Below are positions 27,451 to 36,111 of a stretch of 64,000 nt of DNA, piece after piece. Below the pieces are notes generated by a model. It worked only from the letters and a program-made list of their open reading frames with translations. It ran no database searches and was not told the origin of the DNA. Source of the DNA: CAZUVM01 sp964623885. GTDB lineage: Bacteria; Verrucomicrobiota; Verrucomicrobiia; Limisphaerales; UBA8199. The stretch lies in assembly GCA_964623885.1 (NCBI GenBank), contig CAZUVM010000227.1:62001-126000 (forward strand). Direction: 5' to 3'. Each line of letters starts with the position of its first letter. The stretch's first letter is position 1. Made by a program: the position numbers and the translations under genes.

Positions 27451-27504
27451 CGGAACTCGGATTTCGGCCTTCTTTCGGCCTTCGGATTTCGAACTTCGGA
27501 TTTC
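27451..27504. repeat. TCGGATTTCG-type repeat cluster
   Basis: Short imperfect repeats of TTCGGATTTCG occur at about 27457-27467, 27481-27491 and 27495-27504, with GGCCTTCTTTCGGCCTTC between them. The cluster lies between the stop of the cyclophilin gene and the start of the acyltransferase, so any read-through transcript carries it. An adjacent imperfect inverted repeat (27423-27446) could form a hairpin. Confidence 0.5.
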
Positions 27505-27506
27505 TT

Positions 27507-28427
27507 CTAGCGCACCGGGATTGGCACGTTGCTGATTTCAATGCGACCGGCCTGGACTTGGAACCAGGGTTCCGCGCGGTTGCGGCGCGATTCGATCAAG
27601 CGCTGGAAAGTCGGCGTGTCGGTCCGCAGAACTTCCAGGGCGGTGCGCTCGGATACCGGGACGTCCGCGGCAACGCGAATCGCCTTGATGGGCACACACT
27701 GCTCGGGCTTTTCGTAGAAACCCATCGGCCCCGTGCCGCGCGGCAAAGCGGACAGCAACTCCATGCCCCGGACCACACGGCCAAGTAGCGTTACGTTACG
27801 ATCCAGGTGGCGCGGGGCCTGGCCGATGACGACATACAGCTCTGTTCCGCCGGCACTGTCGGGCGGATCGTCGCGCCCGGCCCCCATCATACCGTAAGAA
27901 TGTACGAGCCACATTTTGCCGCTGTGCTTGTCGCGCGCGACGGGAAAGCCCTCGGAGAACCCGACCTCGGGCGCATAAACGTCGCCGTCAGGCAATCGTG
28001 TGAAGGGCAGCTTCGAGTCGAGCGCACGCTCAAATTCGGCGGGCAGAGTGCGCTGCGCGTGCTCAATTTTGTGAGTTGTCTGGTGTCTACCTGCGTTGGG
28101 GTCGGCCCATTGGGCGACGTAATTGTCCTGGACGCGAACGATGGCCAGGGCGTCGTAATAATGTTCGCGCGCCAGCGCTTTGACATTGGCCACGTGCCGC
28201 GGAGCAAAGTCGGGGGCCAGTTCAATGACAACGCGGCCGGCGGCAAGTTCCAGGTAGAGCGTTTTCTCGGGGTCGAGTGGGCGCCAGTCGCTGGGTTGGG
28301 AGGCAGCGAGCACTTCGGCCATGGTTTGGCCTTTGCGGGCGGTGTGGTCAGCCGCGTAGTCCGAGCCGTAAGCGAACAGAAGCAGTGCTGCCGTGCTCAA
28401 GCCAAGAAAAGGGGCGGTGGGCTTCAT
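27507..28427 (-). CDS. Periplasmic cyclophilin-type peptidyl-prolyl isomerase
   Basis: A 306-residue exported protein. After a signal peptide (MKPTAPFLGLSTAALLLFAYG) there is a cyclophilin domain with VVIELAPDFAPRHVANVKAL, the HYYDALAIVRVQDNYVAQWA stretch corresponding to the family's FHRV..F..QGGD region, and TELYVVIGQAPRHLDRNVT. The active-site Arg of FHRV is kept in IVRVQ, but the Gln-Gly-Gly-Asp is altered, so activity may differ from the classical enzyme. The C-terminus (about 245-306) extends beyond the domain. It is the first gene of a minus-strand pair with the acyltransferase. Confidence 0.8.
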   Translation of the reverse strand: MKPTAPFLGLSTAALLLFAYGSDYAADHTARKGQTMAEVLAASQPSDWRPLDPEKTLYLELAAGRVVIELAPDFAPRHVANVKALAREHYYDALAIVRVQDNYVAQWADPNAGRHQTTHKIEHAQRTLPAEFERALDSKLPFTRLPDGDVYAPEVGFSEGFPVARDKHSGKMWLVHSYGMMGAGRDDPPDSAGGTELYVVIGQAPRHLDRNVTLLGRVVRGMELLSALPRGTGPMGFYEKPEQCVPIKAIRVAADVPVSERTALEVLRTDTPTFQRLIESRRNRAEPWFQVQAGRIEISNVPIPVR

Positions 28428-28513
28428 AATGTATGGGGTGCGCGAAGCTTAGCATAAACTCAAGCGCGTTTCCAGAGGAGGTGTCCCCACGGATCCTCAA
28501 TGGTCGGATAAAG

Positions 28514-28627
28514 AAAACCTTCGCGTCTTCGCGTCTTGGCGTGGAAACAACTATTGCCACCGAACATAAATCGTTGGTTCAGCAACAACGTCAGCATCAC
28601 GCTAAGCCGCCACGACGTAAAGGTTTT
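28514..28627. repeat. Imperfect inverted repeat (arms about 30 bp)
   Basis: The arm at 28514-28543 (AAAACCTTCGCGTCTTCGCG...) is roughly the reverse complement of 28598-28627 (CACGCTAAGCCGCCACGACG...), with about 24 of 30 positions matching. The loop is 54 bases. The arms resemble the CTTCGCGTCTTCGCGTGG type dispersed repeats seen in many environmental genomes. It lies in the gap between the divergently read strands before the cyclophilin and after the sulfatase gene. Confidence 0.5.
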
Positions 28628-28674
28628 GCGCAATCAGGGTTTATAGCCTGATGGCTATGCCTTGTTCGCCCGAA

Positions 28675-30633
28675 TCACTCCGTTGTCACTTTCAGATTGG
28701 AGATGGTTCCGTGAAAGTGCGCCTTGCCATCATAATCGCCCACCGGCCGGCCGTTATCGAAGCCGACGCAGAAATCCTCATGCGGTTGGGCTGGAATGAC
28801 GCCGGCGGCTTTGCCGTGAGCTACGTTCTTCCCATCCACCGCAAGGCTTAGCGTGCCATCGCGATCCAGCCGTGCCTCAACGCGGAAACGGCCGCCCGGC
28901 TTTTCCGGCGCGGAGATGGAACTAACATCGCCTGCCACACGCACCGTAAAGACCGGCTTACCCGCGTGCAGGTGGAGCGCATATCCGTTGAGACTGCCGC
29001 CTTGCGCCACGATTACGCCTTCGGGTGATTCGGATTGCACTTCAGCGGAAATGGTCAACGGCTTGCCGCCAATCTGCGGCGCTTCACCCTGGCCGAGGAC
29101 GTCGCCTATCGCGAGTTTGTCCAGTTCGTTCAAATCGTAATGAGCCGCCAGTTCGTCGGGCGTGGGCGCCTGACCGGACAGCCAAAGGCCTACAGGGTGG
29201 GCCACGCGGCCCGGCGGACGCACCCCGGGCCCCAGTTTCGTGAGTCCAAGATCCGCATCCATCTCGGCGACCATCCCTTGCAGCTCCTTCACTACTTCCG
29301 GATGTTGCGCTGCGACGTCATGCCGCTCGCCGATGTCTGAATCGAGGTCGTAGAGGGTCTGCGTGAACTCGGACTTTGGTGGCGCCGGTTTGCCCAATCC
29401 TTCGCTTTGCGGCGCGACGGCCAGTTTCCAGGGACCGGATCGCACGGCCTGCAGGGCGTTGGCCGAAAAATAAAAATGCGACTTGTGCGGTGACGTTTTG
29501 GTGCGCCCCAACAACAATGGCGAGAGATCCCTGCCATCGATTTTATTAGCGGTCGGCAATTTGCCGCCAGCCAGGCTTACGAACGTCGGCAAGAAATCGA
29601 AATTGGCAGCGACCGCGTCACTGCTGCTGCCGGCGGAGATTTTGCCGGGCCACCAGGCGATGGTGGGTTCGCGCACTCCCCCTTCAAATGTGCCACCCTT
29701 ACCGCCGCGCAACGGGCCGGCCGTGCCCGCATTGGTGCCCTGTATCAGCCAGGGTCCGTTGTCGCTGGTAAACACCACGAGCGTGCGTTCCGCGAGGCCG
29801 AGCTCGCGCACGGTATCGAGCACCTGGCCAACGCTCCAATCCACTTCTTCCACCCAATCGTTGTAAATGCCGTACGGGGAGCGGCCGCGGAACTTGTCAC
29901 CGGGATGAATCGGCACGTGCACGGCCGTGTGCGGCAGGTACAGCAAGAACGGCGTGTCCTTGTGAGCACGCACGAATTTCACTGCTTCAACAGTGTATCG
30001 CCCGGTCAGCCGGTTCTGGCCTTCGGGCGTTACGGTCTCGGCAACCTTGTCGTTTTCAACGAGCGGGAGCGGAGGACGGCGCTGACGCCACGCTTTTTTC
30101 AAATCAGTCGGGCCACCCATGTCATTCGAGTAAGGGAGCCCGAAATAACTATCGAACCCATGATGCGTCGGCAGAAACTCAGGCGCATCTCCCACATGCC
30201 ATTTGCCGATGGCGATGGTGGCGTAGCCCTGCGCTTTGAGCAGTTCGGCGATTGTGTGCTCGCGCGTGCTCAGCCCAATCGGCGCGGCCGGCGACAGCAC
30301 GTTGGGCAGTGAAACGCGTTTGGCGTAGCAGCCGGTTAGGATTTGCGCCCGGGAAGGCGTGCAAACCGGTGCGCCGTAGAAGCTGGTAAGCCGCATGCCT
30401 TCGTGCGCCAGGCGATCGAGGTTTGGCGTCCGGTTTTTGGTCGACCCAAACGGCCCGATGTCGCCGTAGCCCATATCGTCGGCCAGGATGAGGATGAAAT
30501 TGGGTTTGGCCGGCGCGGCCGCTGCCACGGCCTGCGATGCCGCCATACAGAGGACAGCACACGCCGCCAAGACGCCTGCCATTGCCGCTCTGGAAAACGA
30601 TTTGAGTCGCTCTGGCCGGTGCATGGCGTCCAC
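28675..30633 (-). CDS. Secreted sulfatase with C-terminal LamG-like domain
   Basis: A 652-residue arylsulfatase-type enzyme that should hydrolyse sulfate esters of glycans. It has a signal peptide (about 1-40), metal ligands in LADDMGYGD (Asp52, Asp53), and the formylglycine motif C-T-P-S-R at Cys91-Arg95, which requires maturation by a formylglycine-generating enzyme not seen here. IGKWHVGD and FTSDNGPW are further family marks. Residues of about 500-652 form a beta-rich domain (ISAEVQSES...ISNLKVTTE) like laminin-G/concanavalin folds, probably for glycan binding. With the GH35, GH5 and GH42-like genes it suggests a scavenger of sulfated plant or algal polysaccharide. Confidence 0.93.
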   Translation of the reverse strand: MDAMHRPERLKSFSRAAMAGVLAACAVLCMAASQAVAAAAPAKPNFILILADDMGYGDIGPFGSTKNRTPNLDRLAHEGMRLTSFYGAPVCTPSRAQILTGCYAKRVSLPNVLSPAAPIGLSTREHTIAELLKAQGYATIAIGKWHVGDAPEFLPTHHGFDSYFGLPYSNDMGGPTDLKKAWRQRRPPLPLVENDKVAETVTPEGQNRLTGRYTVEAVKFVRAHKDTPFLLYLPHTAVHVPIHPGDKFRGRSPYGIYNDWVEEVDWSVGQVLDTVRELGLAERTLVVFTSDNGPWLIQGTNAGTAGPLRGGKGGTFEGGVREPTIAWWPGKISAGSSSDAVAANFDFLPTFVSLAGGKLPTANKIDGRDLSPLLLGRTKTSPHKSHFYFSANALQAVRSGPWKLAVAPQSEGLGKPAPPKSEFTQTLYDLDSDIGERHDVAAQHPEVVKELQGMVAEMDADLGLTKLGPGVRPPGRVAHPVGLWLSGQAPTPDELAAHYDLNELDKLAIGDVLGQGEAPQIGGKPLTISAEVQSESPEGVIVAQGGSLNGYALHLHAGKPVFTVRVAGDVSSISAPEKPGGRFRVEARLDRDGTLSLAVDGKNVAHGKAAGVIPAQPHEDFCVGFDNGRPVGDYDGKAHFHGTISNLKVTTE

Positions 30634-30651
30634 CCTACTACGCCGGCCAAC

Positions 30652-30683
30652 CGATTAACAGGAGCAAACAGAGAAAACAGAGG
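30652..30683 (+). repeat. 32-bp direct repeat, left copy
   Basis: CGATTAACAGGAGCAAACAG followed by AGAAAACAGAGG is repeated exactly at 31221-31252. The two copies bracket the GxxExxY pseudogene. Shorter inverted versions occur at 31168-31185 and 31276-31292. Confidence 0.8.
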
Positions 30684-30686
30684 AAA

Positions 30687-31085
30687 TCACATATTCGCTC
30701 CCGACAAAATCAGACGGTGTACCCCGTCGATCACTTTCATTTCGTGAAAATTGATCAACAATCCAAGCGGAACATCGAGCAGCTTCATATAGCTAAGCAG
30801 TTGGGCCTTGTGAATGGGCACGACCTTCTCCACTGCCTTCGCTTCCACCAAAACGCAACCTTCCACCAAGACATCGAACCGTAACGGCTCCTCGCGCCTA
30901 AAGCCTTATACTCGATCCAAATCACTTTTTGGCTCGTGCAAGCGAGGCTTCGCAGTTTCAGTTCCTTCAACAAACACCATTCGTATATAGACTCAATCAA
31001 ACCCGGCTCTTTGTTGATGGACCTCAATCGCCGCTGCAATGATTCTCTCAGTTAAACCCTCTGCTTTCGCAAACAACGGATGCAT
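30687..31085 (-). pseudogene. Frameshifted GxxExxY protein gene
   Basis: Three consecutive reading-frame pieces together spell a GxxExxY family protein (PD-(D/E)XK-like fold, unknown role). The first, from ATG 31085, is MHPLFAKAEGLTERIIAAAI. The second contains KEPGLIESIYEWCLLKELKL. The third has EEPLRFDVLVEGCVLVEAKA and HKAQLLSYMKLLDVPLG and stops at 30687. The frame changes near 31025 and again near 30905, the second shift restoring the first frame, so an intact product of about 130 residues cannot be made without frameshifting. The nuclease-like Asp and Glu-x-Lys residues remain in the third piece. Sequencing error is possible but would need two indels. Confidence 0.8.
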
Positions 31086-31167
31086 AGCTGGGATTCTTAA
31101 TATAAACACGCGTCAAATCAATAAAACTAAATGTATATGACGCAACGAGTCCAATAGTTCTCCGTTT

Positions 31168-31185
31168 CCTCTGTTTGCTCCTGTT
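31168..31185 (-). repeat. Inverted partial copy of the bracketing repeat
   Basis: CCTCTGTTTGCTCCTGTT is the reverse complement of the core of the 32-bp repeat. A further imperfect inverted copy lies at 31276-31292 (CTCTGTTTGCTCTTGTT). The copies at 31168 and 31221 could pair into a hairpin with a loop of about 40 bases. Confidence 0.7.
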
Positions 31186-31220
31186 CATGCTTTTCCTAAG
31201 CCGGCGCAAGCTCAGGCGTC

Positions 31221-31252
31221 CGATTAACAGGAGCAAACAGAGAAAACAGAGG
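31221..31252 (+). repeat. 32-bp direct repeat, right copy
   Basis: Exact second copy of the repeat at 30652-30683, 569 bases away, on the far side of the decayed GxxExxY gene and upstream of the beta-helix gene. The arrangement is what recombination or insertion of a small cassette would leave, but no transposase is present. Confidence 0.8.
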
Positions 31253-31380
31253 GGCCGACAAGTTTTCTCTGGTAACTCTGTTTGCTCTTGTTCCTTCTTC
31301 GTAGCATATCGATTTGTGGTATGCGTGAGCGATCGGCTTTTTGCTTGTCGAACAGCCTGTAGTACAGATTAGTGAAACCC

Positions 31381-33174
31381 ATGAAAACGCGTGCGTTGTT
31401 ACGGTTGTTTCGGTTCCTTCTATTCTCATTCGCAGTGGTTGTGGCAGTGGGCGCTTCTGGCCAGGACCTCAAGAGCCTCGACCCACCCGTGCTGCTCCCG
31501 GATGGCGCAGAATTCAAAACCTGGGAAGCGCCGCTCAAGTTCACCCGCACCTGGTATGTGGACGGGTCGAATCCAAAGGCCTCGGATGAAAACCCGGGAA
31601 CTGAAGCACAACCTTTTGCCACGATCAACCGGGCAGCCCAAGTGGCCGGCCCGGGTGAACGCGTACTTGTGGCCGCTGGAGTTTACCGGGAACGAATTTC
31701 CCCGGCGCAAAGCGGCACCGGACCGGACCAGATGATCAGCTACGAGGCGGCCCCGGGCGCACGAGTGGTCCTCAAAGGTTCACGTGTCTTTCATGAACCG
31801 TGGGTGGCGGATGATTCGAGCATCTCGACACGGATTTGGCGGGCACGTCTCGAACCCGAATATTTCACCGGCTACAATCCGTTTGATACGGACAATGTCA
31901 CAGCGCGGCAGTTCGCGATCATGGACTTTGCCGCCCTGATGAAAGGCCGGGCGCCGGCCAACCTGCCGCGCGGGTTGGTTTTTCAGGACGGACGTCGCTT
32001 GAACCAGGTCGGCAACCGCTCCGCTCTCAACCAAAGCCAGGGCTGCTATTGGGTCGACCGCACTAACCAGGTGCTCTACGCCACTTTTTTTGACAATGCC
32101 CGGCCCGAGCAGGCGCTCGTCGAAATCACCACGCAGGAAACAATCTTCGCGCCGGAGAACATTGGGCTGGGATACATTCGCGTAAAAGGTTTTGTCGTCG
32201 AACAAGCCGCCGGGCCGTTTCCCTGGGAGCAGGTTGGAGCAATTTCCACCACCCGCGGACATCACTGGATCATTGAAGACAACACCGTGCGGCAGGTGAA
32301 TGGGGTGGGAATTGATGTCGGGATCCAATTGTTTCAATGGCCGCAGCCGCCGTCGGCCGGATTCCATATCGTGCGGCGAAACCGGGTCAGCGATTGCGGG
32401 ATCTGCGGCATCGCCGGGATGGGCAATGGCAGCAATTTCGGCCTGTTGATCGAGGACAATCTGCTTCAGCGCAATGCATTTCATCCGGCGGAGCTGCTGT
32501 TTGAAACGGCGGGTATCAAGACCCACCTGAATGTTCATAATCTGATTCGGCGCAACCTGATCCTGGACACGTTGCACGGTTCGGGCATCTGGATGGATTG
32601 GGATAACCGCAATTCGCGCTGCTGCCAGAACATCGTCGTCAACGCGAACAGCGGCGCCGGGGCCATATTCGTCGAGGCCTCTTACGTGCCGAACCTGATC
32701 GATCAGAACGTAGTCTGGGGCACGCGCGGCCCGGGCATTTACGAGCACGATAGCTGCCGCCAGATATTCGCGCACAATCTGGTCGGCCGGTGCACCAGCG
32801 CGGGCTTGAACCTGCACGGGCAAATGACGACACGGCGGATCGGAGACCACGAACCGGAGTATGGCCTCCACCAGGTCTCCAATAACCTGCTGTTTCGGAA
32901 CGGTTGGTGGAACGTGTTTGCCGGCAAGCCCTCCAAAGTAACCGGCAATGTGTCGGACGGCATGATCATCGCGTTCGACCGCGACAAGCTGGAGCTGACG
33001 CTGTCCGCTACGAATCTGCCCGCGTGTGAACTGATGCAACTGGTCAACCGGGACTTCTTCGGAAACCCTCGGCGTGGCCCCAACACCATAGCCGGTCCGT
33101 TTGCATTGATCGCGTCGCAACCAACCGTTATTAAACTTTGGCGGGGGCCAATGCCGGATGCAGTTAACCAGTAG
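31381..33174 (+). CDS. Secreted right-handed beta-helix protein (pectate lyase fold)
   Basis: A 597-residue exported protein with a signal peptide (core LLRLFRFLLFSFAVVVAVGA). The stretch WYVDGSNPKASDENPGTEAQ followed by QPFATINRAA is typical of DUF1565-containing parallel beta-helix proteins, and the central region holds repeated N-R-short-helix turns (for example IIEDNTVRQVNGVGIDVG and NLIRRNLILDTLHGSGIW) characteristic of the coil. The fold is that of polysaccharide lyases and glycoside hydrolases, but no family-specific catalytic residues could be assigned. I prefer ATG 31381 over GTG 31372. Confidence 0.8.
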   Translation: MKTRALLRLFRFLLFSFAVVVAVGASGQDLKSLDPPVLLPDGAEFKTWEAPLKFTRTWYVDGSNPKASDENPGTEAQPFATINRAAQVAGPGERVLVAAGVYRERISPAQSGTGPDQMISYEAAPGARVVLKGSRVFHEPWVADDSSISTRIWRARLEPEYFTGYNPFDTDNVTARQFAIMDFAALMKGRAPANLPRGLVFQDGRRLNQVGNRSALNQSQGCYWVDRTNQVLYATFFDNARPEQALVEITTQETIFAPENIGLGYIRVKGFVVEQAAGPFPWEQVGAISTTRGHHWIIEDNTVRQVNGVGIDVGIQLFQWPQPPSAGFHIVRRNRVSDCGICGIAGMGNGSNFGLLIEDNLLQRNAFHPAELLFETAGIKTHLNVHNLIRRNLILDTLHGSGIWMDWDNRNSRCCQNIVVNANSGAGAIFVEASYVPNLIDQNVVWGTRGPGIYEHDSCRQIFAHNLVGRCTSAGLNLHGQMTTRRIGDHEPEYGLHQVSNNLLFRNGWWNVFAGKPSKVTGNVSDGMIIAFDRDKLELTLSATNLPACELMQLVNRDFFGNPRRGPNTIAGPFALIASQPTVIKLWRGPMPDAVNQ

Positions 33175-33584
33175 CGTCTTCTAATGCTTGATCCTTTTCC
33201 TTCTGTGGCGCGATCTGACGGGTCGGATGCCCAAAGCGTTGTGATTTAGACCGACGGGCAATAAGCGTAGCGCGGCCGTCCCGGCCGCGAGTTCGAGGGG
33301 GCGTCCCGCGCCGATTTGTGCCGGCGGGACGCCGCCACAACCCGCAGGCGGGGACGCCCGCACTTGCCCATCGTTCAAAATCAGGCCCGTGCGCAAAGTT
33401 GCAGCTTGTGTTCGCTGTCGTGACGTTTAGGATGGTCAAGCATTCTGAGACTTCGGCGCCTCTGTTGCCTTTGCGAATCTCTTAGCGAGGCTTTCATCGT
33501 GAGTGGTGACCCGCCGCAGACATAAGGCTTCGCGATAAGTGCGCGAGTTCCGTCGAATAGATGGCGTGGTGCGAGAATGAATTT
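33175..33584. other. Intergenic region between beta-helix and radical SAM genes
   Basis: A 410-base gap holding repeat copy B (33281-33361) and otherwise no convincing gene. A frame at 33561 could extend the next gene by 8 residues. No terminator with a T-run was seen. Confidence 0.55.
33281..33361 (-). repeat. Dispersed repeat, copy B (about 80 bp)
   Basis: Read on the minus strand it matches 3472-3550 closely, beginning GCGGGCGTCCCCGCCTGCGG and containing the shared GGCGCGGGACGCCCC core. As with copy A, it lies just after the end of a gene. Confidence 0.7.
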
Positions 33585-35543
33585 ATGCCGACCCGAAAGA
33601 AAATGCTTTTGACCAGCGTGTGCCGGCCATTGGGCCCGAAACACGGCGACGCCCCCTCGGTGGGCTACGAGCTGCTTCACCGGCAGGTGACGCGGGCCCA
33701 GGGGCTCTTCAGCCCGCGCGCGGTGCATGCTCAATTCGCTCTGGATTACATCGCGGAAAACCTCGATGCCCCGACCGTGGTGCTGCACTACCCGTCTAAA
33801 GCCGAGCTGATCCGCGAACTCAAGAAGGGTTACGATTACGTCGGCGTGTGCTTCATCATGGCGGTGATGCACAAGATGAAGGAGACGGTGGCTTTGATCC
33901 GCCAATACGCGCCGCAGAGCAAGATCGTGCTGGGCGGTTACGGGACAGTGCTAAAAGACGAGCTGCTCAAGCCTTACGCGGACTACATCTGCCGCGAGGA
34001 AGGGGTGGCCTTCATGCGCCGGCTGCTGGGTGAACCTGAAATTGCGATGCCGTACCGGCACCCGCTGATCGTGAGCCGTCTCAAGGTGTTTGGACAGAAG
34101 GTTTCGAGCACGGGGATGGTCTTTGCCGGCCTGGGCTGCCCGAACGGTTGCGATTTTTGCTGCACCTCCCATTTTTTCGCCCGCAAACACATTAAGCTCC
34201 TGCCGGAGGGCAAAGACATCTTCGCGGTGATGGAACGCTACCTCGAACTGGATCCGGAGATGGTATTTTCGATACTGGACGAAGATTTCCTGCTCAACCG
34301 CAAGCGGGCGATGGAATTCCGCGATTGCGTGCTCAAGAGCGGGAGGACCCTTTCGATCTTTGTCTTTTCCAGCATCAAAGCCATCAGCCAGTACACGGTC
34401 GAAGAGGTTTTGGAGATGGGGATCGACGGGTTCTGGATCGGCTACGAGGGGACGCGTTCCGGCTACGCCAAACAGCAAGGACGGACCGCGGAAGAGATCT
34501 TCACCGAATTCCGCGAACACGGCATCACGGTGCTGGCGTCGATGATTGTCGGATTTGACTACCAGACGCCGCAGGTCGTGGCGGAGGAATTGGACGGGCT
34601 GCTCCGGCTCAAGCCGGCGCTGGCGCAGTTCCTGATTTATGGCCCCGTTCCGGGCACGCCGTTTTACGAGCGCGTCATCCGGGAGAATCTGCTGCAGGAG
34701 GTTTACACGAAGGACATGGATTTGTTCTACCGCCGGGCGGACGGGTTCACGACCATGATCAAGCACCCGACGTTGGCGCCGGAGGCGATCGAGGGCCTGC
34801 AGCGGCAGTGTTTCGAAGACGATTTCCAGCGGCTGGGACCGAGCATCTTCCGGGTGCTGGAAACGCGCCTGCTCGGCTACGAGAAGCTCAGCCATTCGCC
34901 CAACCCGCAGTTGCGTCGCAAGGCCGAGCGTTTCGCGAAGGATTTGCGGGCGGCCTACCCGGTGTTTCTGGCTGGCAGGCTCCTCGGCCCGAACTTGAGA
35001 GTGCGCCGCTGGATTAGCGGCTTGGAACGGCGCCTCCACGCGGTGTTAGGCGCGCCTTCGGCCCGCGAACGCCTCAAAGCCGTCCTTGCCGTCGGGGCCG
35101 CGGTGTGGACCAGCCTGACGTTGAAACTAGATCTGTTTCAGCATCCCCGCCTCACACGCGCCGCTTACCGGCTGCCGGACAAGCGCTGGGCCGGGTTCGA
35201 ACTCTGGGAAGAGTTCCGCCGCAAATCGCCGGTCCCAGAACTTTCCATTCAGGTAGATTTGCAGCCCGCCCACGAGCAGGTGTGCTTGCGGCTGGAAGGC
35301 GCCCTGTCCGCTTCCGAGGCGGCGAGCCTGGGCCAGCGCCTCCATCATTCGCTGGCGCGGACCCAAAGCCGACTGGTGCTGGATCTCAAGCGGCTCCACT
35401 GGGACAAAGTGGACGATCTGCGCCCGCTGGGAGAGAAACTGGCGGCTTACCGTTCGCGCATCCGGCTGGTGCTGCCGCGCCTGGCGGCGGCACATCCCGA
35501 AGTGATCTTGCTGGCCGGCATGTTTAACCATTACAAAGGCTGA
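33585..35543 (+). CDS. B12-binding radical SAM protein with C-terminal STAS-like domain
   Basis: A 652-residue cytoplasmic protein. Residues of about 35-165 resemble the cobalamin-binding domain that precedes many radical SAM enzymes (YVGVCFIMAVMHKM, SKIVLGGYGTVLKD), although no Asp-x-His-x-x-Gly ligand motif is visible. The radical SAM cluster motif is Cys185-P-N-G-Cys189-D-F-Cys192, followed by the family's FWIGYEG and VPGTPFYERV regions. After a helical region (about 400-540), residues of about 552-650 (VCLRLEGALSASEAASL, RLVLDLKRLHWDKVDDLRPL) read like a STAS domain, as in anti-sigma factor antagonists. The reaction is unknown, and methyl transfer or rearrangement is only a family-level expectation. 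The start is ATG 33585. Confidence 0.82.
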   Translation: MPTRKKMLLTSVCRPLGPKHGDAPSVGYELLHRQVTRAQGLFSPRAVHAQFALDYIAENLDAPTVVLHYPSKAELIRELKKGYDYVGVCFIMAVMHKMKETVALIRQYAPQSKIVLGGYGTVLKDELLKPYADYICREEGVAFMRRLLGEPEIAMPYRHPLIVSRLKVFGQKVSSTGMVFAGLGCPNGCDFCCTSHFFARKHIKLLPEGKDIFAVMERYLELDPEMVFSILDEDFLLNRKRAMEFRDCVLKSGRTLSIFVFSSIKAISQYTVEEVLEMGIDGFWIGYEGTRSGYAKQQGRTAEEIFTEFREHGITVLASMIVGFDYQTPQVVAEELDGLLRLKPALAQFLIYGPVPGTPFYERVIRENLLQEVYTKDMDLFYRRADGFTTMIKHPTLAPEAIEGLQRQCFEDDFQRLGPSIFRVLETRLLGYEKLSHSPNPQLRRKAERFAKDLRAAYPVFLAGRLLGPNLRVRRWISGLERRLHAVLGAPSARERLKAVLAVGAAVWTSLTLKLDLFQHPRLTRAAYRLPDKRWAGFELWEEFRRKSPVPELSIQVDLQPAHEQVCLRLEGALSASEAASLGQRLHHSLARTQSRLVLDLKRLHWDKVDDLRPLGEKLAAYRSRIRLVLPRLAAAHPEVILLAGMFNHYKG

Positions 35544-36111
35544 ACGCAGAGTCCTCGTGCGTGGATTTGTCAACCTCTCAATGCCAATTGTCGAGATGTG
35601 CGCCAGTTTTTTCTGCCCCGCCCATTGGTGCGAGATCCTAAACTAAGTGGCGCGCGCCGCCTTGATGGAATACAATTTGGCTTGACTTTTTCGGCGAAAG
35701 AACGCAATCAATTAGTTCCATAAACGTCGGGAGACTGCGTTTGCCGGGAACCGACTGAATTTTGGACCGCTCTCGCGACGAATACCCTTGGCTCGGGGCC
35801 GCTGTTCTTCAGTGATCCGAACGCCTCCAGTTTCAACTGTCGCTTCTACCGCGCCCGGGTCCAGTGAAGGTAAAGACAATGCGGCACCAATTGGCCGCGA
35901 ACTAACAATCTCGCCATCTGATCTTTGTTTGTCCGTTGCTTCGATCAACTGTAACGAATGCTCCTTGACGGAATTCAAATTCGCAGTTTGATGAGGTGAT
36001 CCTGCCAGCCAGACATTCTTTCGTTTGGTGACGCCGCAGACTGAGCAATGGACGCCGACCACGCTAATACGCCGGCGAACCGTTTGTCGCGGCAACGTAG
36101 TTCCTCAACCC
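35544..36111. other. Low-information intergenic region with gene debris
   Basis: No intact gene is convincing in this stretch. A minus-strand frame of 127 codons (35712-36095) lacks any family resemblance and overlaps a plus-strand gene fragment on the other strand. The region lies between the radical SAM gene and the nested-hairpin repeat. Confidence 0.5.
35754..35867 (+). pseudogene. Remnant of the C-terminus of a secreted protein
   Basis: On the plus strand a fragment reads WTALATNTLGSGPLFFSDPN and then SFNCRFYRARVQ before TGA. This strongly resembles the C-terminal end that closes many exported proteins of Verrucomicrobia, including the GH5 enzyme nearby (SWTAYGPAF...FYRVQVQ). A stop codon lies only 12 codons upstream, so no complete gene remains. 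It is probably the tail of a deleted gene. Confidence 0.65.

Noticed and set aside
27392..27541. N-terminal extension of 50 residues on the acyltransferase
   Set aside because: It translates the TCGGATTTCG repeat cluster and a short hairpin; the homologous protein begins at ATG 27391.
31780..33120. 446-codon minus-strand frame opposite the beta-helix gene
   Set aside because: Antisense to a gene with a signal peptide and clear fold repeats; no domain of its own.
35712..36095. 127-codon minus-strand frame between the radical SAM and GH5 genes
   Set aside because: No family resemblance, poor hydrophobic pattern, and it lies over the plus-strand C-terminal gene fragment.
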